Assembly: GCA_050741255.1 (NCBI GenBank)
Contig: JBOIEQ010000085.1
Span: 1 to 17,968, forward strand
Direction: 5' to 3'
Length of the DNA stretch: 17,968 bases
Source of the DNA: CAZXNF01 sp050741255
Lineage (GTDB): Bacteria > Pseudomonadota > Gammaproteobacteria > Burkholderiales > SG8-41
Positions within the stretch are counted from its first letter, which is position 1. Each line of letters opens with the position of its first letter. A model generated the notes under the pieces. It saw only the letters and a program-made list of their open reading frames with translations. It was not told the DNA's origin and ran no database searches. Both the position numbers and the translations under genes were made by a program. Of this stretch, positions 1-7,092 are shown piece after piece.

Positions 1-21
1 CCTCACGCCTCACCCCTCACG
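1..21 (-). repeat. Heptamer array at the 3' end of the acyl-CoA synthetase
   Basis: Read on the minus strand this is TGAGGGG-TGAGGCG-TGAGG, with TGA exactly every seven bases (complement at 17-19, 10-12 and 3-5). The first two TGAs are out of frame with the synthetase and the third is its stop codon. On the plus strand it is nearly identical to the right arm at 4420-4442. If it follows the geometry of the inverted pairs at 4369-4442 and 5390-5532, a matching arm would lie outside the window. Confidence 0.75.
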
Positions 22-2147
22 ATTATCAGCGCGTCCGCCGCCACCACGCCCTGGCCGGCGGTGCCGACGAACACCGGGTTGATGTCGATTTCCGCGATGC
101 GGTCCGCATGGTCCGCCACCAGCAGCGACAGGCGGGAGAGCGCGTCGGCCAGGGCATTCACATCGAGTGCCGGGCGGCCGCGGTAGCCGTGAAACAGCGG
201 CGCGGACTTGAGATCGTCGATCATCTCTTTAGCCACGCGGGTATCGAAGGGCGCGAAGCGGTGCGTCACGTCGTGCAGCAGCTCGGTCAGGATGCCGCCC
301 AGTCCCAGCGTCACCACCGGGCCGAAGTAGGGGTCGTTGATGGCGCCGACGATGACTTCCTGGCCGCTGGCCATCTGCTGGACGATGACGCCGTCGAGGC
401 GGGCGCCGGGTTTGTAGCGTTTCGCGTTGGCCACGACTTCGCGCGCGGCCGCCTTCAGGGCGTCGAGCGAGGCGATGCCGAGCTTCACCGCGCCGGCCTC
501 GGTCTTGTGCGGGACGTCGGCGGATTCCACTTTGACGGCGAGCGGGAAAGGGAAGGGCGCGGCATTCAGCTTCTCGACGGCTTCGGGCGCGAGCAGTTGT
601 TCGCCCACCACCGGGATACCGTAGCGCGCCAGTACGCGCTTGGCAGCATATTCGGCCAGCGCGCCACTGGCCGGCAGCTCGATGGGCTGTCGGGCCACGA
701 CCCGCGCGGCCGGCGCCGGCGCCTGTTCGTAGCGCCGTTTTTTCTCGGCAAATTCCGCAAGCGCGCCCAGCGCATGCACGGTGCGGCCAGGCGCGAAGAT
801 GCAGGGCACGCCGTTCTCTTCCAGGTACGCCATCGACTCCCCATTGTCGTCGGGGGAGGTGGGCCAGTTGAGCAGCACCGGCTTGTCGCTCGCCTTGACG
901 ATGTCGACCAGCCGCTTCGACCAGCTCGGCATCGCCTTGCCGCGCGGTGAGCGCGTAATCAGTGCATCGATGTTCGGGTCGGCCAGTGCCGTGCGGATCA
1001 CTTCGCTGTAGGAGGCGAAGTTGTCGTTGTAGCCGTTGGCCGTGGCGTCGATCGGGTTCGCGGCGGACGCGAAGTCCACCATGATCTCTTTCAGCTTCTT
1101 GACCGTGTCGTCCGCGAGCGCCGGCAGTTCCACGCCGTTGAGTTCCGCGTGATCGGCCATCAGCACGCCGGAACCACCCGACAGCGTGACGAAGGCGGCC
1201 TTGCGGCTTTTCGGCAGGCGGCCGGGCATGAAGGCTTTCGCGAGATCGACGAGATCGTCGTTGTCATGCACCTCGATGAAGCCGCCTTCGCGGAAGGCGG
1301 TCTTGTAGAGCTCGTAGCCGGAGGTCATGCGCGCCGTGTGCGAAGTCATCGCCTGCTTGCCGACCGTCGAGTTGCCGACTTTCCAGGTGAGGATGGGTTT
1401 GCCGAGCTCCAGCGCGCGTTTGCCGAGCGCGAGCATCCGGCGACCGTCCTGGATGCCTTCGAGGAAAGCAACCAGGATGCGGACATCGTCGCGCTCGAGG
1501 TAGGCCTCCATGAGTTCCAGTGCGCCGACATCGGCCTCGTTGCCGGTGGAGACGACGTGGCTCATGCCCACGTTGTAATAGGACGAAATGGCGGCGATGC
1601 CGAAACCGAAACCGCCGCTCTGGGTGACCAGCGCCACCGGTCCGGGCTTGAGCGTCGTGAGCGCCATCGTTCCGCCGAAGCCGGCGCGCACGCCGTTGTT
1701 GAGGTTCATCGCGCCGAGGCAGTTCGGGCCGATCACGCGCACGCCGTGCCGGCGCGCGGCGGCGACCATGTCCGTCTGCAGCTTGCGTCCTTCCTCGCCG
1801 ACTTCGCTGAAGCCGGCGGAGAAGACCACGGCGAAAGGGATGCCCGCCTTGCCGATGTCCTCGATGGCCGCCACGACGTACTTCGCCGACAGGGCGACGA
1901 TGGCAAGGTCGCAGGGCTTGGGTACCGCCGCCGCGTTCGGGTAGCAGGGCATGCCGTGGATTTCCGGGTACTTCGGATTCACCGGATACACCTTGCCCTG
2001 GTAACCGTATTCGGTGAGCAGGCGCAGCGGCTGGCCGCCGATGCGGGTCAGGTCCTGCGAGGCGCCGATGACGGCGATGCCGCGCGGCTCGAAGAGCCGC
2101 GTGAAATCGGTGCGGGCGGCGTGCGCTGGGGAAAGCGGTTGGTTCAA
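3..2147 (-). CDS. ADP-forming acyl-CoA synthetase (acetate-CoA ligase family)
   Basis: Single-chain NDP-forming acyl-CoA synthetase: it interconverts acyl-CoA, ADP and phosphate with acid, CoA and ATP in the cytoplasm. Seen: a CoA-binding Rossmann domain (FEPRGIAVIGAS, residues 19-30), a succinyl-CoA-synthetase-alpha-like region with GPNCLG (140-145) and TQSGG (175-179), the SHT motif with the probable phospho-histidine H270 (here SHTARM rather than the more usual SHTGA), and a C-terminal ATP-grasp domain with PHKTE (H547) and DINP (688-691). The length, about 714 residues, suits the fused alpha-beta form. Start: TTG at 2147 is preferred because GAGGAG lies four bases upstream; an upstream TTG at 2174 would add nine residues and has no ribosome site. 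The stop TGA and the last residues VRGEA are encoded by a heptamer repeat array at 1-21. Substrate cannot be told from sequence. Divergent from the Bug gene. Confidence 0.9.
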   Translation of the reverse strand: MNQPLSPAHAARTDFTRLFEPRGIAVIGASQDLTRIGGQPLRLLTEYGYQGKVYPVNPKYPEIHGMPCYPNAAAVPKPCDLAIVALSAKYVVAAIEDIGKAGIPFAVVFSAGFSEVGEEGRKLQTDMVAAARRHGVRVIGPNCLGAMNLNNGVRAGFGGTMALTTLKPGPVALVTQSGGFGFGIAAISSYYNVGMSHVVSTGNEADVGALELMEAYLERDDVRILVAFLEGIQDGRRMLALGKRALELGKPILTWKVGNSTVGKQAMTSHTARMTSGYELYKTAFREGGFIEVHDNDDLVDLAKAFMPGRLPKSRKAAFVTLSGGSGVLMADHAELNGVELPALADDTVKKLKEIMVDFASAANPIDATANGYNDNFASYSEVIRTALADPNIDALITRSPRGKAMPSWSKRLVDIVKASDKPVLLNWPTSPDDNGESMAYLEENGVPCIFAPGRTVHALGALAEFAEKKRRYEQAPAPAARVVARQPIELPASGALAEYAAKRVLARYGIPVVGEQLLAPEAVEKLNAAPFPFPLAVKVESADVPHKTEAGAVKLGIASLDALKAAAREVVANAKRYKPGARLDGVIVQQMASGQEVIVGAINDPYFGPVVTLGLGGILTELLHDVTHRFAPFDTRVAKEMIDDLKSAPLFHGYRGRPALDVNALADALSRLSLLVADHADRIAEIDINPVFVGTAGQGVVAADALIIVRGEA

Positions 2148-2330
2148 AGGACTCCTCACTGCGGCTGACGGCAAACAAAACTCGCGCGGGAGGCGGGCAG
2201 ATCAGCGGATCGTGATCGCTGCGATCGGGCGCGATGGCAGAGCGCACTACATGGCCGTGATCGTGGTGATTGCGTCGGACTGCACCGCAACGAACCGACT
2301 TACAGCCTTGATTTTTGCCCGGATGTTACC

Positions 2331-2360
2331 TTGATTCTCCCTCTTACGGGCGGCTACACT
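2331..2360 (+). promoter_or_regulatory. Predicted sigma70 promoter of the first Bug gene
   Basis: TTGATT (2331-2336) and TACACT (2355-2360) are separated by 18 bases and lie 31 bases before the start codon of the binding-protein gene. The gene then has a strong GGAGGAG ribosome site at 2378-2384, seven bases before ATG. Predicted by eye only. Confidence 0.45.
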
Positions 2361-2391
2361 GGCCGCCGTTCAGAGACGGAGGAGATTATTC

Positions 2392-3357
2392 ATGCATGCT
2401 CTCAAATGGTGCGCTGCGCTGATCGCCGGCCTCGCGGTCATGCCGGCGGCGGCGCAGCAGTATCCCGCCAAGCCGATCCGCCTGATCGTGGGTTTCGCGC
2501 CCGGCGGCGGCACCGACGTGCTGGCGCGCGCGCTTGCGCAGCAACTCACCGAATCGCTCGGTCAGACCATTGCGGTGGACAACCGTACCGGCGCGGGCGG
2601 CATGATTTCCGCGGAACTGACCGCCAAGGCGCCGCCCGACGGTTACACATTGCTCGTCGGCAGTGCGGCGGCCTTCGCGATCAACCCCAATCTGATGTCG
2701 AAACTCAGTTACGACCCGGTCAGGGACTTTACCCCCGTCGGCATGTTCGCCACGCTGTCGTATGCCGTGGACGTGCATCCCTCGCTGCCGGTGAAATCGA
2801 TCCGGGAACTGGTGGCGCTCGCGAAGGCGAAGCCGGGACAGTTGAACTATGGATCCGCGGGGACCGGCGCTTCCACGCACCTGGCGATCGAGCAGTTTCT
2901 GCTCGCGGCGAACGTGCGCATGACGCACGTACCGTACAAGGGCAACACGCCGGCGATGACCGCCTTGATGAGCGGGGAGGTCGCCATGGTGTTCGATCCG
3001 GTGCTGACCTCGCTGCCGCAGATCAAGGCCGGCCGCATTCGCGCGCTGGCGGTGACCACCGCGAAGCGCTCCACGCTGCTGCCAGAGGTGCCGACGGTGG
3101 CGGAAGCGGGCTTGCCGGGTTTCGAGGCAGGGAACTGGTTTGGCGTGTTCGCGCCGGCGGGGACGCCGGCTGCGGTTGTCGACCGGCTGAACGGCGCGAT
3201 CAACGCCGCCATGACCAGCCCGCAGATGAAGGATCGCCTGCTGAGTCAGGGTGCCGATCCGCTGTCGGGTACGCCGCAGCAGCTGGCCGACCTGGTCAGG
3301 AGCGAGTTGGCCAAATACGCCAAGATCGTGAAGGCGGCCAACATCAAGATCGAGTAA
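2392..3357 (+). CDS. Bug/TctC-family periplasmic solute-binding protein
   Basis: Extracytoplasmic receptor of the Bug family (tripartite tricarboxylate transporter substrate-binding component), 321 residues, the usual length. Seen: a signal peptide (residues 1 to about 21, ending PAAA before QQYP), the opening YPAKPIRLIVGFAPGGGTD, then VDNRTGAGG and PPDGYTLLVG, which form the ligand-binding lobe of the family, and the late motif LPGFEAGNWFG. These proteins bind carboxylates, amino acids or related small polar molecules; the ligand here is unknown. There are no tctA or tctB membrane genes nearby, as is common for the many orphan Bug proteins of betaproteobacteria. It is transcribed alone, divergent from the acyl-CoA synthetase and convergent with the alpha/beta hydrolase. 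Start ATG is supported by the strong ribosome site. Confidence 0.92.
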   Translation: MHALKWCAALIAGLAVMPAAAQQYPAKPIRLIVGFAPGGGTDVLARALAQQLTESLGQTIAVDNRTGAGGMISAELTAKAPPDGYTLLVGSAAAFAINPNLMSKLSYDPVRDFTPVGMFATLSYAVDVHPSLPVKSIRELVALAKAKPGQLNYGSAGTGASTHLAIEQFLLAANVRMTHVPYKGNTPAMTALMSGEVAMVFDPVLTSLPQIKAGRIRALAVTTAKRSTLLPEVPTVAEAGLPGFEAGNWFGVFAPAGTPAAVVDRLNGAINAAMTSPQMKDRLLSQGADPLSGTPQQLADLVRSELAKYAKIVKAANIKIE

Positions 3358-3384
3358 GCCGCGGAGCAGCCTGCGCGAGCGACG

Positions 3385-4176
3385 CTACTTGAGTTTGCGC
3401 AGATAGCCGATCACGGCGGCCGCCACGGCCGCGGGTTGCTCCGGCAGCAGGGCGTGGGCGGCGTTTGGAATCTGGACGATCTCGACCCGGTCGGCACCCC
3501 ATTGGTCGCGGTAGCAGTGGATGCTGTCCGGCGGCGACAGCGGATCGCTCACCGCCACGACGTCGAGCACGGGGGCACTGCCCGCCGTCCACCATTCTTC
3601 CTTCGGCGTCGCTTCCGTTGCGCCGCGCTCCGCGTGCATGACCTCCTCGTTCCAGCCGCCCAGCCACATCCGTGCGTCGCTGGTCGGCGCGAAGAACACG
3701 TGCTGCAGGTGCTTGAGCCGCACTTCGTCCGGCAATGTCATCTCGTGGCTCTTGTTGATGGACTCGCGCAGTTCCGGCGCCAGCGGCCAGGTGTGGGTGG
3801 CGGCGAGCAGGATCACGGCTTTGACCATTTGGGGGTAGTCGGCGGCGGCGGTGCGTGCGACGAAGTTGCCGAAGGCGTGGCCGGCCACCACGAAGGTCTC
3901 GCCGCCGTCCTGTCGCACGACCTCCGCCACGTCGGCGGCAAGATCGTGCAGGGTGATGTTCTTCAGCGCCCCGGTGCTGGCGCCGAGCCCACGCGGTTGC
4001 GGGCGCAGCGCGCGGAAACCGGCAGCGGCGACCTGCGCTGCCAAGTCCTCGAAATCCTCCGCGCCGCGGCCGAGGGAGGGAATCATCACCACGCGCAGGC
4101 CGGTGCCCTGGGCGTGGACTTCGATCTGCGCGTTGCCGCGCGTGAACAGTTTGCGTTCGGAGGGCGGTGTTTTCAT
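3385..4176 (-). CDS. Alpha/beta hydrolase-fold protein with Ala at the nucleophile position
   Basis: A 263-residue alpha/beta hydrolase-fold protein. Seen: an N-terminal strand and oxyanion-type loop (MIPSLGRGAEDF, 31-42), RPQPRGLGAS (58-67), the nucleophile elbow GHAFG (99-103), a candidate acid at D211 (VSDPLSPPDS) and the terminal histidine H241 (NAAHALLPEQ). The elbow carries Ala101 (codon GCC, 3874-3876) where a hydrolase would have Ser, Cys or Asp, so normal ester or C-C hydrolysis through a covalent intermediate should not work. The rest of the fold is intact, so this is not simple decay; I recall similar GHAFGN proteins elsewhere, suggesting a subfamily. ATG at 4176 is chosen; a TTG at 4203 would add nine residues. 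It is last in a minus-strand run starting with maoC. Function unknown. Confidence 0.85.
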   Translation of the reverse strand: MKTPPSERKLFTRGNAQIEVHAQGTGLRVVMIPSLGRGAEDFEDLAAQVAAAGFRALRPQPRGLGASTGALKNITLHDLAADVAEVVRQDGGETFVVAGHAFGNFVARTAAADYPQMVKAVILLAATHTWPLAPELRESINKSHEMTLPDEVRLKHLQHVFFAPTSDARMWLGGWNEEVMHAERGATEATPKEEWWTAGSAPVLDVVAVSDPLSPPDSIHCYRDQWGADRVEIVQIPNAAHALLPEQPAAVAAAVIGYLRKLK

Positions 4177-4232
4177 GGACGGGAAGTTGTCACAGGGTCG
4201 CAATCATGTTCGCCGGCGCGTTCAATGACGCC

Positions 4233-4367
4233 TCAGCAGTCCTTGTCGCGGGAAATGCCGGTACGGCCGCGGCGCTCGCGGCCGGCGATCACGTAGAACG
4301 CAAAATAGGCCGCGGCGGCGCAGGCGCCGAACACCAGCAGAAGCGCATTGCCGAGATCGCCGGTCAT
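4233..4367 (-). CDS. Small single-span membrane protein (hypothetical)
   Basis: A 44-residue ORF starting MTGDLGNALLLVF. Residues about 7 to 28 form one hydrophobic helix, followed by a basic tail (GRERRGR), consistent with an inner-membrane protein with its C-terminus in the cytoplasm. It lies on the same strand between the dehydrogenase and the alpha/beta hydrolase, 56 bases before the latter. The frame stays open upstream to 4433, but that part is encoded by the heptamer element at 4369-4442 and is unlikely to be real protein. No clear ribosome site is visible because the repeat abuts the start. I do not recognise a family. Confidence 0.45.
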   Translation of the reverse strand: MTGDLGNALLLVFGACAAAAYFAFYVIAGRERRGRTGISRDKDC

Positions 4368-4368
4368 T

Positions 4369-4442
4369 GGGAAAGAGGTGAGGGGTGAGGAGTGAGGGAA
4401 GGGCAGACGCGGAGGTTCCCCCTCACGCCTCACCCCTTTCCC
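4369..4442. repeat. Inverted pair of heptamer arrays (hairpin element)
   Basis: Left arm 4369-4398 begins GGGAAAGAGGTGAGGGGTGA and continues with more TGAGGNG units; right arm 4420-4442 is its near complement, ending CCTCACCCCTTTCCC. The arms pair through GGGAAAG, GGTGAGG and GTGAGG with single mismatches, leaving about 21 bases as a loop. The right arm begins nine bases after the dehydrogenase stop codon and the left arm ends next to the small ORF start, so the element fills the whole spacer between them. Confidence 0.7.
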
Positions 4443-4451
4443 TTCACCGAA

Positions 4452-5369
4452 TCAAATAGAGTCCCAGGAGAACACGTCCGCCGTCCGCTCCAGCGGCGGC
4501 AGGAAACTGCTCTTGAGGGCCGGCAGCATGTGCGTGGCGCAATCCTGTGGTGTCCAGCCTTCCGCCTGGTGGACGCTGCGGATCGGCCGCGACTGGCTCA
4601 TGAGAAAGAGTTCGTTCTTGCGTACGCAGAATACCTGCGCGTTGACGTCCTTGGCGGCGTCGCTGCACAGAAACACGACGATCGGCGCGTTGTGCTCTGG
4701 CGTGACCTTCTTGCGCTGCTCGATGCGGGCAGCGGTCGCCGGATCCTTGGGCGGGATGGAGGCGGTCATGCGCGTCCACGCCACCGGGGCCACGCAGTTG
4801 GAGCGCACGTTGTAGCGCGCCATGTCCACGGCGATCGCCTTGGACAGCGCCACCATGCCGAGCTTGGCCGCGCCGTAGTTGACCTGGCCCATGCCGCCGA
4901 TCAGGCCGGAAGTCGAGGTCATGTGCACCAGTGAGCCGGATTCCTGCTTGCGGAAGTGCTCCGCGGCGTGGCGGGAGGTGTTGAAGGCACCCTTCAGCAT
5001 CACGTTGGTGACGGCATCCCAGTCCTGCTCGGTCATCTTGTGAAAGATAACGTCGCGCAGGATGCCGGCGTTGTTCACCACGCTGTCGATGCGGCCGAAG
5101 GTGTCCACGGCGCAGTCGATGATCTTCTTCGCGCTGGCGAATTCCGCCACGCTGTCGCTGTTGGCCACGGCTTCGCCGCCGGCCTTTTTGATCTCGTTGA
5201 CGACCTCCTGCGCCGGCGTGGCGTCGGGATTCTGGCCTTCGAGCGACACGCCGATGTCGTTCACCACGACCTTCGCGCCTTCGGCCGCCGCGAGTCTGGC
5301 GATGGCGGCACCGATGCCGCGGCCCGCGCCGGTGACCACTACGACTTTGCCTTCCATCATGCCTGCCAT
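4452..5369 (-). CDS. Short-chain dehydrogenase, (3R)-hydroxyacyl-CoA dehydrogenase type
   Basis: NAD(P)-dependent SDR of 305 residues. Seen: the cofactor motif TGAGRGIG (13-20), NNAG (99-102), structural N122, and the catalytic set S152, Y165 and K169. The stretch VVVNDIGVSLEGQNPD (34-49) resembles the dehydrogenase domain of MFE-2/HSD17B4-like enzymes, which oxidise (3R)-hydroxyacyl-CoA. It is longer than a classical SDR of about 250 residues: from about residue 245 there is an extension (FCVRKNELFLMSQSRPI onward), also typical of this subgroup. ATG at 5369 is supported by AAGGAG seven bases upstream. The preceding gene in the run is a MaoC hydratase whose product would be this enzyme's substrate. 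Between them lies a 12-unit heptamer array. A related SDR role, such as 3-oxoacyl reduction, is possible. Confidence 0.88.
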   Translation of the reverse strand: MAGMMEGKVVVVTGAGRGIGAAIARLAAAEGAKVVVNDIGVSLEGQNPDATPAQEVVNEIKKAGGEAVANSDSVAEFASAKKIIDCAVDTFGRIDSVVNNAGILRDVIFHKMTEQDWDAVTNVMLKGAFNTSRHAAEHFRKQESGSLVHMTSTSGLIGGMGQVNYGAAKLGMVALSKAIAVDMARYNVRSNCVAPVAWTRMTASIPPKDPATAARIEQRKKVTPEHNAPIVVFLCSDAAKDVNAQVFCVRKNELFLMSQSRPIRSVHQAEGWTPQDCATHMLPALKSSFLPPLERTADVFSWDSI

Positions 5370-5389
5370 GCGTGTTCTCCTTGAATGCG

Positions 5390-5417
5390 TGATGAGTAAT
5401 GGGTGAGGAGTGATGAG
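5390..5417 (+). repeat. Mixed heptamer array (four units), left partner of the CCCATTA array
   Basis: Four consecutive heptamers read TGATGAG, TAATGGG, TGAGGAG, TGATGAG (followed by TAA). This block joins the TGAGGNG form seen at 1-21, 4369-4442 and 10836-10863 to the TAATGGG form of the adjacent long array, and so shows they belong to one family. It is in opposite orientation to the long array at 5445-5532 and lies just upstream of the dehydrogenase ribosome site. Confidence 0.7.
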
Positions 5418-5444
5418 TAAACCCGGTAGTGCTTAAGCCGTTGT

Positions 5445-5532
5445 CCCATTACCCATTACCCATTACCCATTACCCATTACCCATTACCCATTACCCATTA
5501 CCCATTACCCATTACCCATTACCCATTACCCA
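5445..5532 (-). repeat. Perfect tandem heptamer array, 12.5 units of CCCATTA (TAATGGG on minus)
   Basis: Twelve identical CCCATTA units run from 5445 to 5528, followed by CCCA. On the minus strand, the direction of transcription here, each unit is TAATGGG and contains TAA overlapping ATG. Because the period is seven, stops and starts occur in all three frames, each ATG reading ATG-GGT-AAT-GGG-TAA. The first TAA (5526-5528) is the stop codon of the upstream maoC-type gene. The array fills most of the 156-base gap between that stop and the dehydrogenase start. Perfect identity suggests recent expansion and probable copy-number variation. Confidence 0.95.
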
Positions 5533-6386
5533 GAAACCTCGGCTCGCCCGTTCGCCAGCACCGTCACGCTGCGCGCCGGCACGGTGGCGCGGAACGATGC
5601 GACCTTGCCGTCCATCCACATTTCCGTGCGGATCGTCTCGCCGGGGAAGACCGGCGAGGAGAAGCGGCCGTCCATGCTTTTCAGGCGCGCCGGGTCGTAA
5701 GCGCACAGCGCCTTCACCAGCGCGTGGCCGACGACGCTGAAGGTGGCACGGCCGTGCAGGATGGGTTTCGGATAGCCCGCCTTCTTCGCGTAGTCGGGCT
5801 CGGCGTGCAGCGGGTTGTAGTCGCCGGAGAGCCGGTAGATGAGGGCCGCCTCGGGGCGCGTTTCCAGGTCGCATACGTGGTCCGGCTTGCGGTCGGGAAT
5901 CGGGTGCGAGGGTTTGACCGGGCCGGTGTCGCCGCCGAAGCCTCCGTCGGCGCGGCAGAAGGTCGTCGAGGCGAGCGTGCAGAGGAGGTCGTTGGACTTC
6001 TTCTCCCGCACTTCGGTTTCGGTATAGAGCAGGGCGCCCTTGCCTTCGCCCTTGTCGATGACGTGCGTGAGCTTCGTCTTGCCGGTGATGACGCCTTCGA
6101 CCGGCAGCGGGCGGTGGATGCGGAAGCCCTGCTCGCCGTGCACCACGTGGCTGCGCGTAACGCCGCCGTTGGCGTCCACGTGCCACGGCCCGGGATAGCC
6201 GAGGATGATCGCCATCGTCGGCAGCGCGACCAGTTCCTTCTCGTAGACGAACTTGAGCTGGTGCGGATCGCAGGGATCGTGGCCGAGGCCGACGCCGAGC
6301 GCGTAGAGGATGGTGTCGCGGGTGGTGAGCGTCTGCTCGGTCGCGGGAATGTCGTAGGCCAGCAGCTTGCGGGGATCGAGCGCCAT
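5526..6386 (-). CDS. MaoC-family (R)-specific enoyl-CoA hydratase
   Basis: Hydratase-2 type enzyme of 286 residues that hydrates trans-2-enoyl-CoA to (3R)-hydroxyacyl-CoA. Seen: an N-terminal hotdog half starting MALDPRKLLAYDIP and a C-terminal catalytic hotdog with the hydratase-2 motif YRLSGDYNPLH (184-194), giving catalytic D189 and H194, followed by HGRATF (211-216). The length fits the double-hotdog form. The frame is open to 6710, but ATG at 6386 matches the normal N-terminus of the family, and the extension runs into the divergent peroxiredoxin gene. The ribosome site is weak. Its stop codon is supplied by the heptamer array. It is the first gene of the minus-strand run, upstream of the SDR, so the two can act in sequence. 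Divergent from the peroxiredoxin operon. Confidence 0.92.
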   Translation of the reverse strand: MALDPRKLLAYDIPATEQTLTTRDTILYALGVGLGHDPCDPHQLKFVYEKELVALPTMAIILGYPGPWHVDANGGVTRSHVVHGEQGFRIHRPLPVEGVITGKTKLTHVIDKGEGKGALLYTETEVREKKSNDLLCTLASTTFCRADGGFGGDTGPVKPSHPIPDRKPDHVCDLETRPEAALIYRLSGDYNPLHAEPDYAKKAGYPKPILHGRATFSVVGHALVKALCAYDPARLKSMDGRFSSPVFPGETIRTEMWMDGKVASFRATVPARSVTVLANGRAEVSG

Positions 6387-6518
6387 GGTGTGCGGTGTTC
6401 CGGGTGAGGGCGAGAACCTGTCGGAGAAAATCGGCCTGGCTGTGCTTTTCTGCTGGACGCCGGCACCGTAGGACCAGATGCGGGTCAGGTGCGTGCGGGC
6501 CGCGCGTCTTGGTGGCGC

Positions 6519-6548
6519 TTTTCCGGCGCTGCGATTGGCTCGTATACT
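6519..6548 (+). promoter_or_regulatory. Predicted promoter of the peroxiredoxin-thioesterase operon
   Basis: A good -10 TATACT at 6543-6548 preceded by a weak -35-like TTTTCC at 6519-6524 (18-base spacer). It lies 43 bases before the start codon, in the 205-base divergent region shared with the MaoC gene. The weak -35 leaves room for activator control. By eye only. Confidence 0.4.
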
Positions 6549-6591
6549 ATCACAGCGATTTTCTTCACTCTGAACCCGCGAGGAACACACG

Positions 6592-7092
6592 ATGATCAAG
6601 GTTGGCGACCAATTGCCCGAGGCAACGCTCTGGGAGCTGCCCGTTGAATACGTGCACGGATGCCCGACCGGTCCGGAGGCGGTCAAGCTGCCGGAAGCGA
6701 CCAAAGGCAAGCGCGTGCTGATTTTCGCGCTGCCCGGCGCCTACACCCGCACCTGCTCCAGCCAGCACGTGCCCGGTTACGTGAAGCACATCGCCGATTT
6801 CAAGGGCAAGAAGGTCGATGAAGTCTGGTGCGTGTCGGTGAACGACGCGATGGTGATGGCGGCGTGGGGCAAGGATCTCGGCGCGATCGGCAAGGTACGC
6901 ATGCTGGGCGACGGCAGCGCCGACCTGGCGAAGAAACTCGGCGTCGATCAGGATCTGACCGCGCGCGGCATGGGCGTGCGCTCGCAGCGCTACGCGATGC
7001 TGGTGGATGACGGCGTGGTGAAACAGTTCCAGCTCGAAGCCCCCGGCAAGTTCGAGGTCAGCGGCGCGGACAAGATGCTGGCGCTGGTGTGA
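6592..7092 (+). CDS. Peroxiredoxin, Prx5/redoxin family
   Basis: Thiol peroxidase of 166 residues that reduces hydrogen peroxide and organic hydroperoxides in the cytoplasm. Seen: the active-site loop PGAYTRTC (48-55) with peroxidatic C55, T52 and P48, and the conserved active-site arginine R130 (MGVRSQRYAM). C80 (VWCVSVND) is the usual extra cysteine position of bacterial Prx5 proteins and could assist resolution. GDQLPEATL at the N-terminus is the family opening. ATG is supported by GAGGAA about six bases upstream. The stop overlaps the start of the thioesterase by four bases (GTGA), so the two are translationally coupled. Confident in the family; the reductant partner is not visible. Confidence 0.93.
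   Translation: MIKVGDQLPEATLWELPVEYVHGCPTGPEAVKLPEATKGKRVLIFALPGAYTRTCSSQHVPGYVKHIADFKGKKVDEVWCVSVNDAMVMAAWGKDLGAIGKVRMLGDGSADLAKKLGVDQDLTARGMGVRSQRYAMLVDDGVVKQFQLEAPGKFEVSGADKMLALV

Noticed and set aside
4368..4433. Upstream extension of the 44-residue membrane ORF
   Set aside because: The 22 extra residues are encoded by the heptamer hairpin in its stop-free orientation.
5445..5532. CRISPR-like array
   Set aside because: The units are seven bases and contiguous, without spacers, so it is a simple tandem repeat.
5429..5740. Open frame encoding a repeated PITHYPL peptide
   Set aside because: It is the stop-free strand of the CCCATTA array running into antisense of the maoC-type gene; no ribosome site or conserved domain supports translation.
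6387..6710. N-terminal extension of the maoC-type protein
   Set aside because: Its sequence is unlike the family, crosses the divergent promoter and overlaps the peroxiredoxin gene; ATG at 6386 gives the normal N-terminus.
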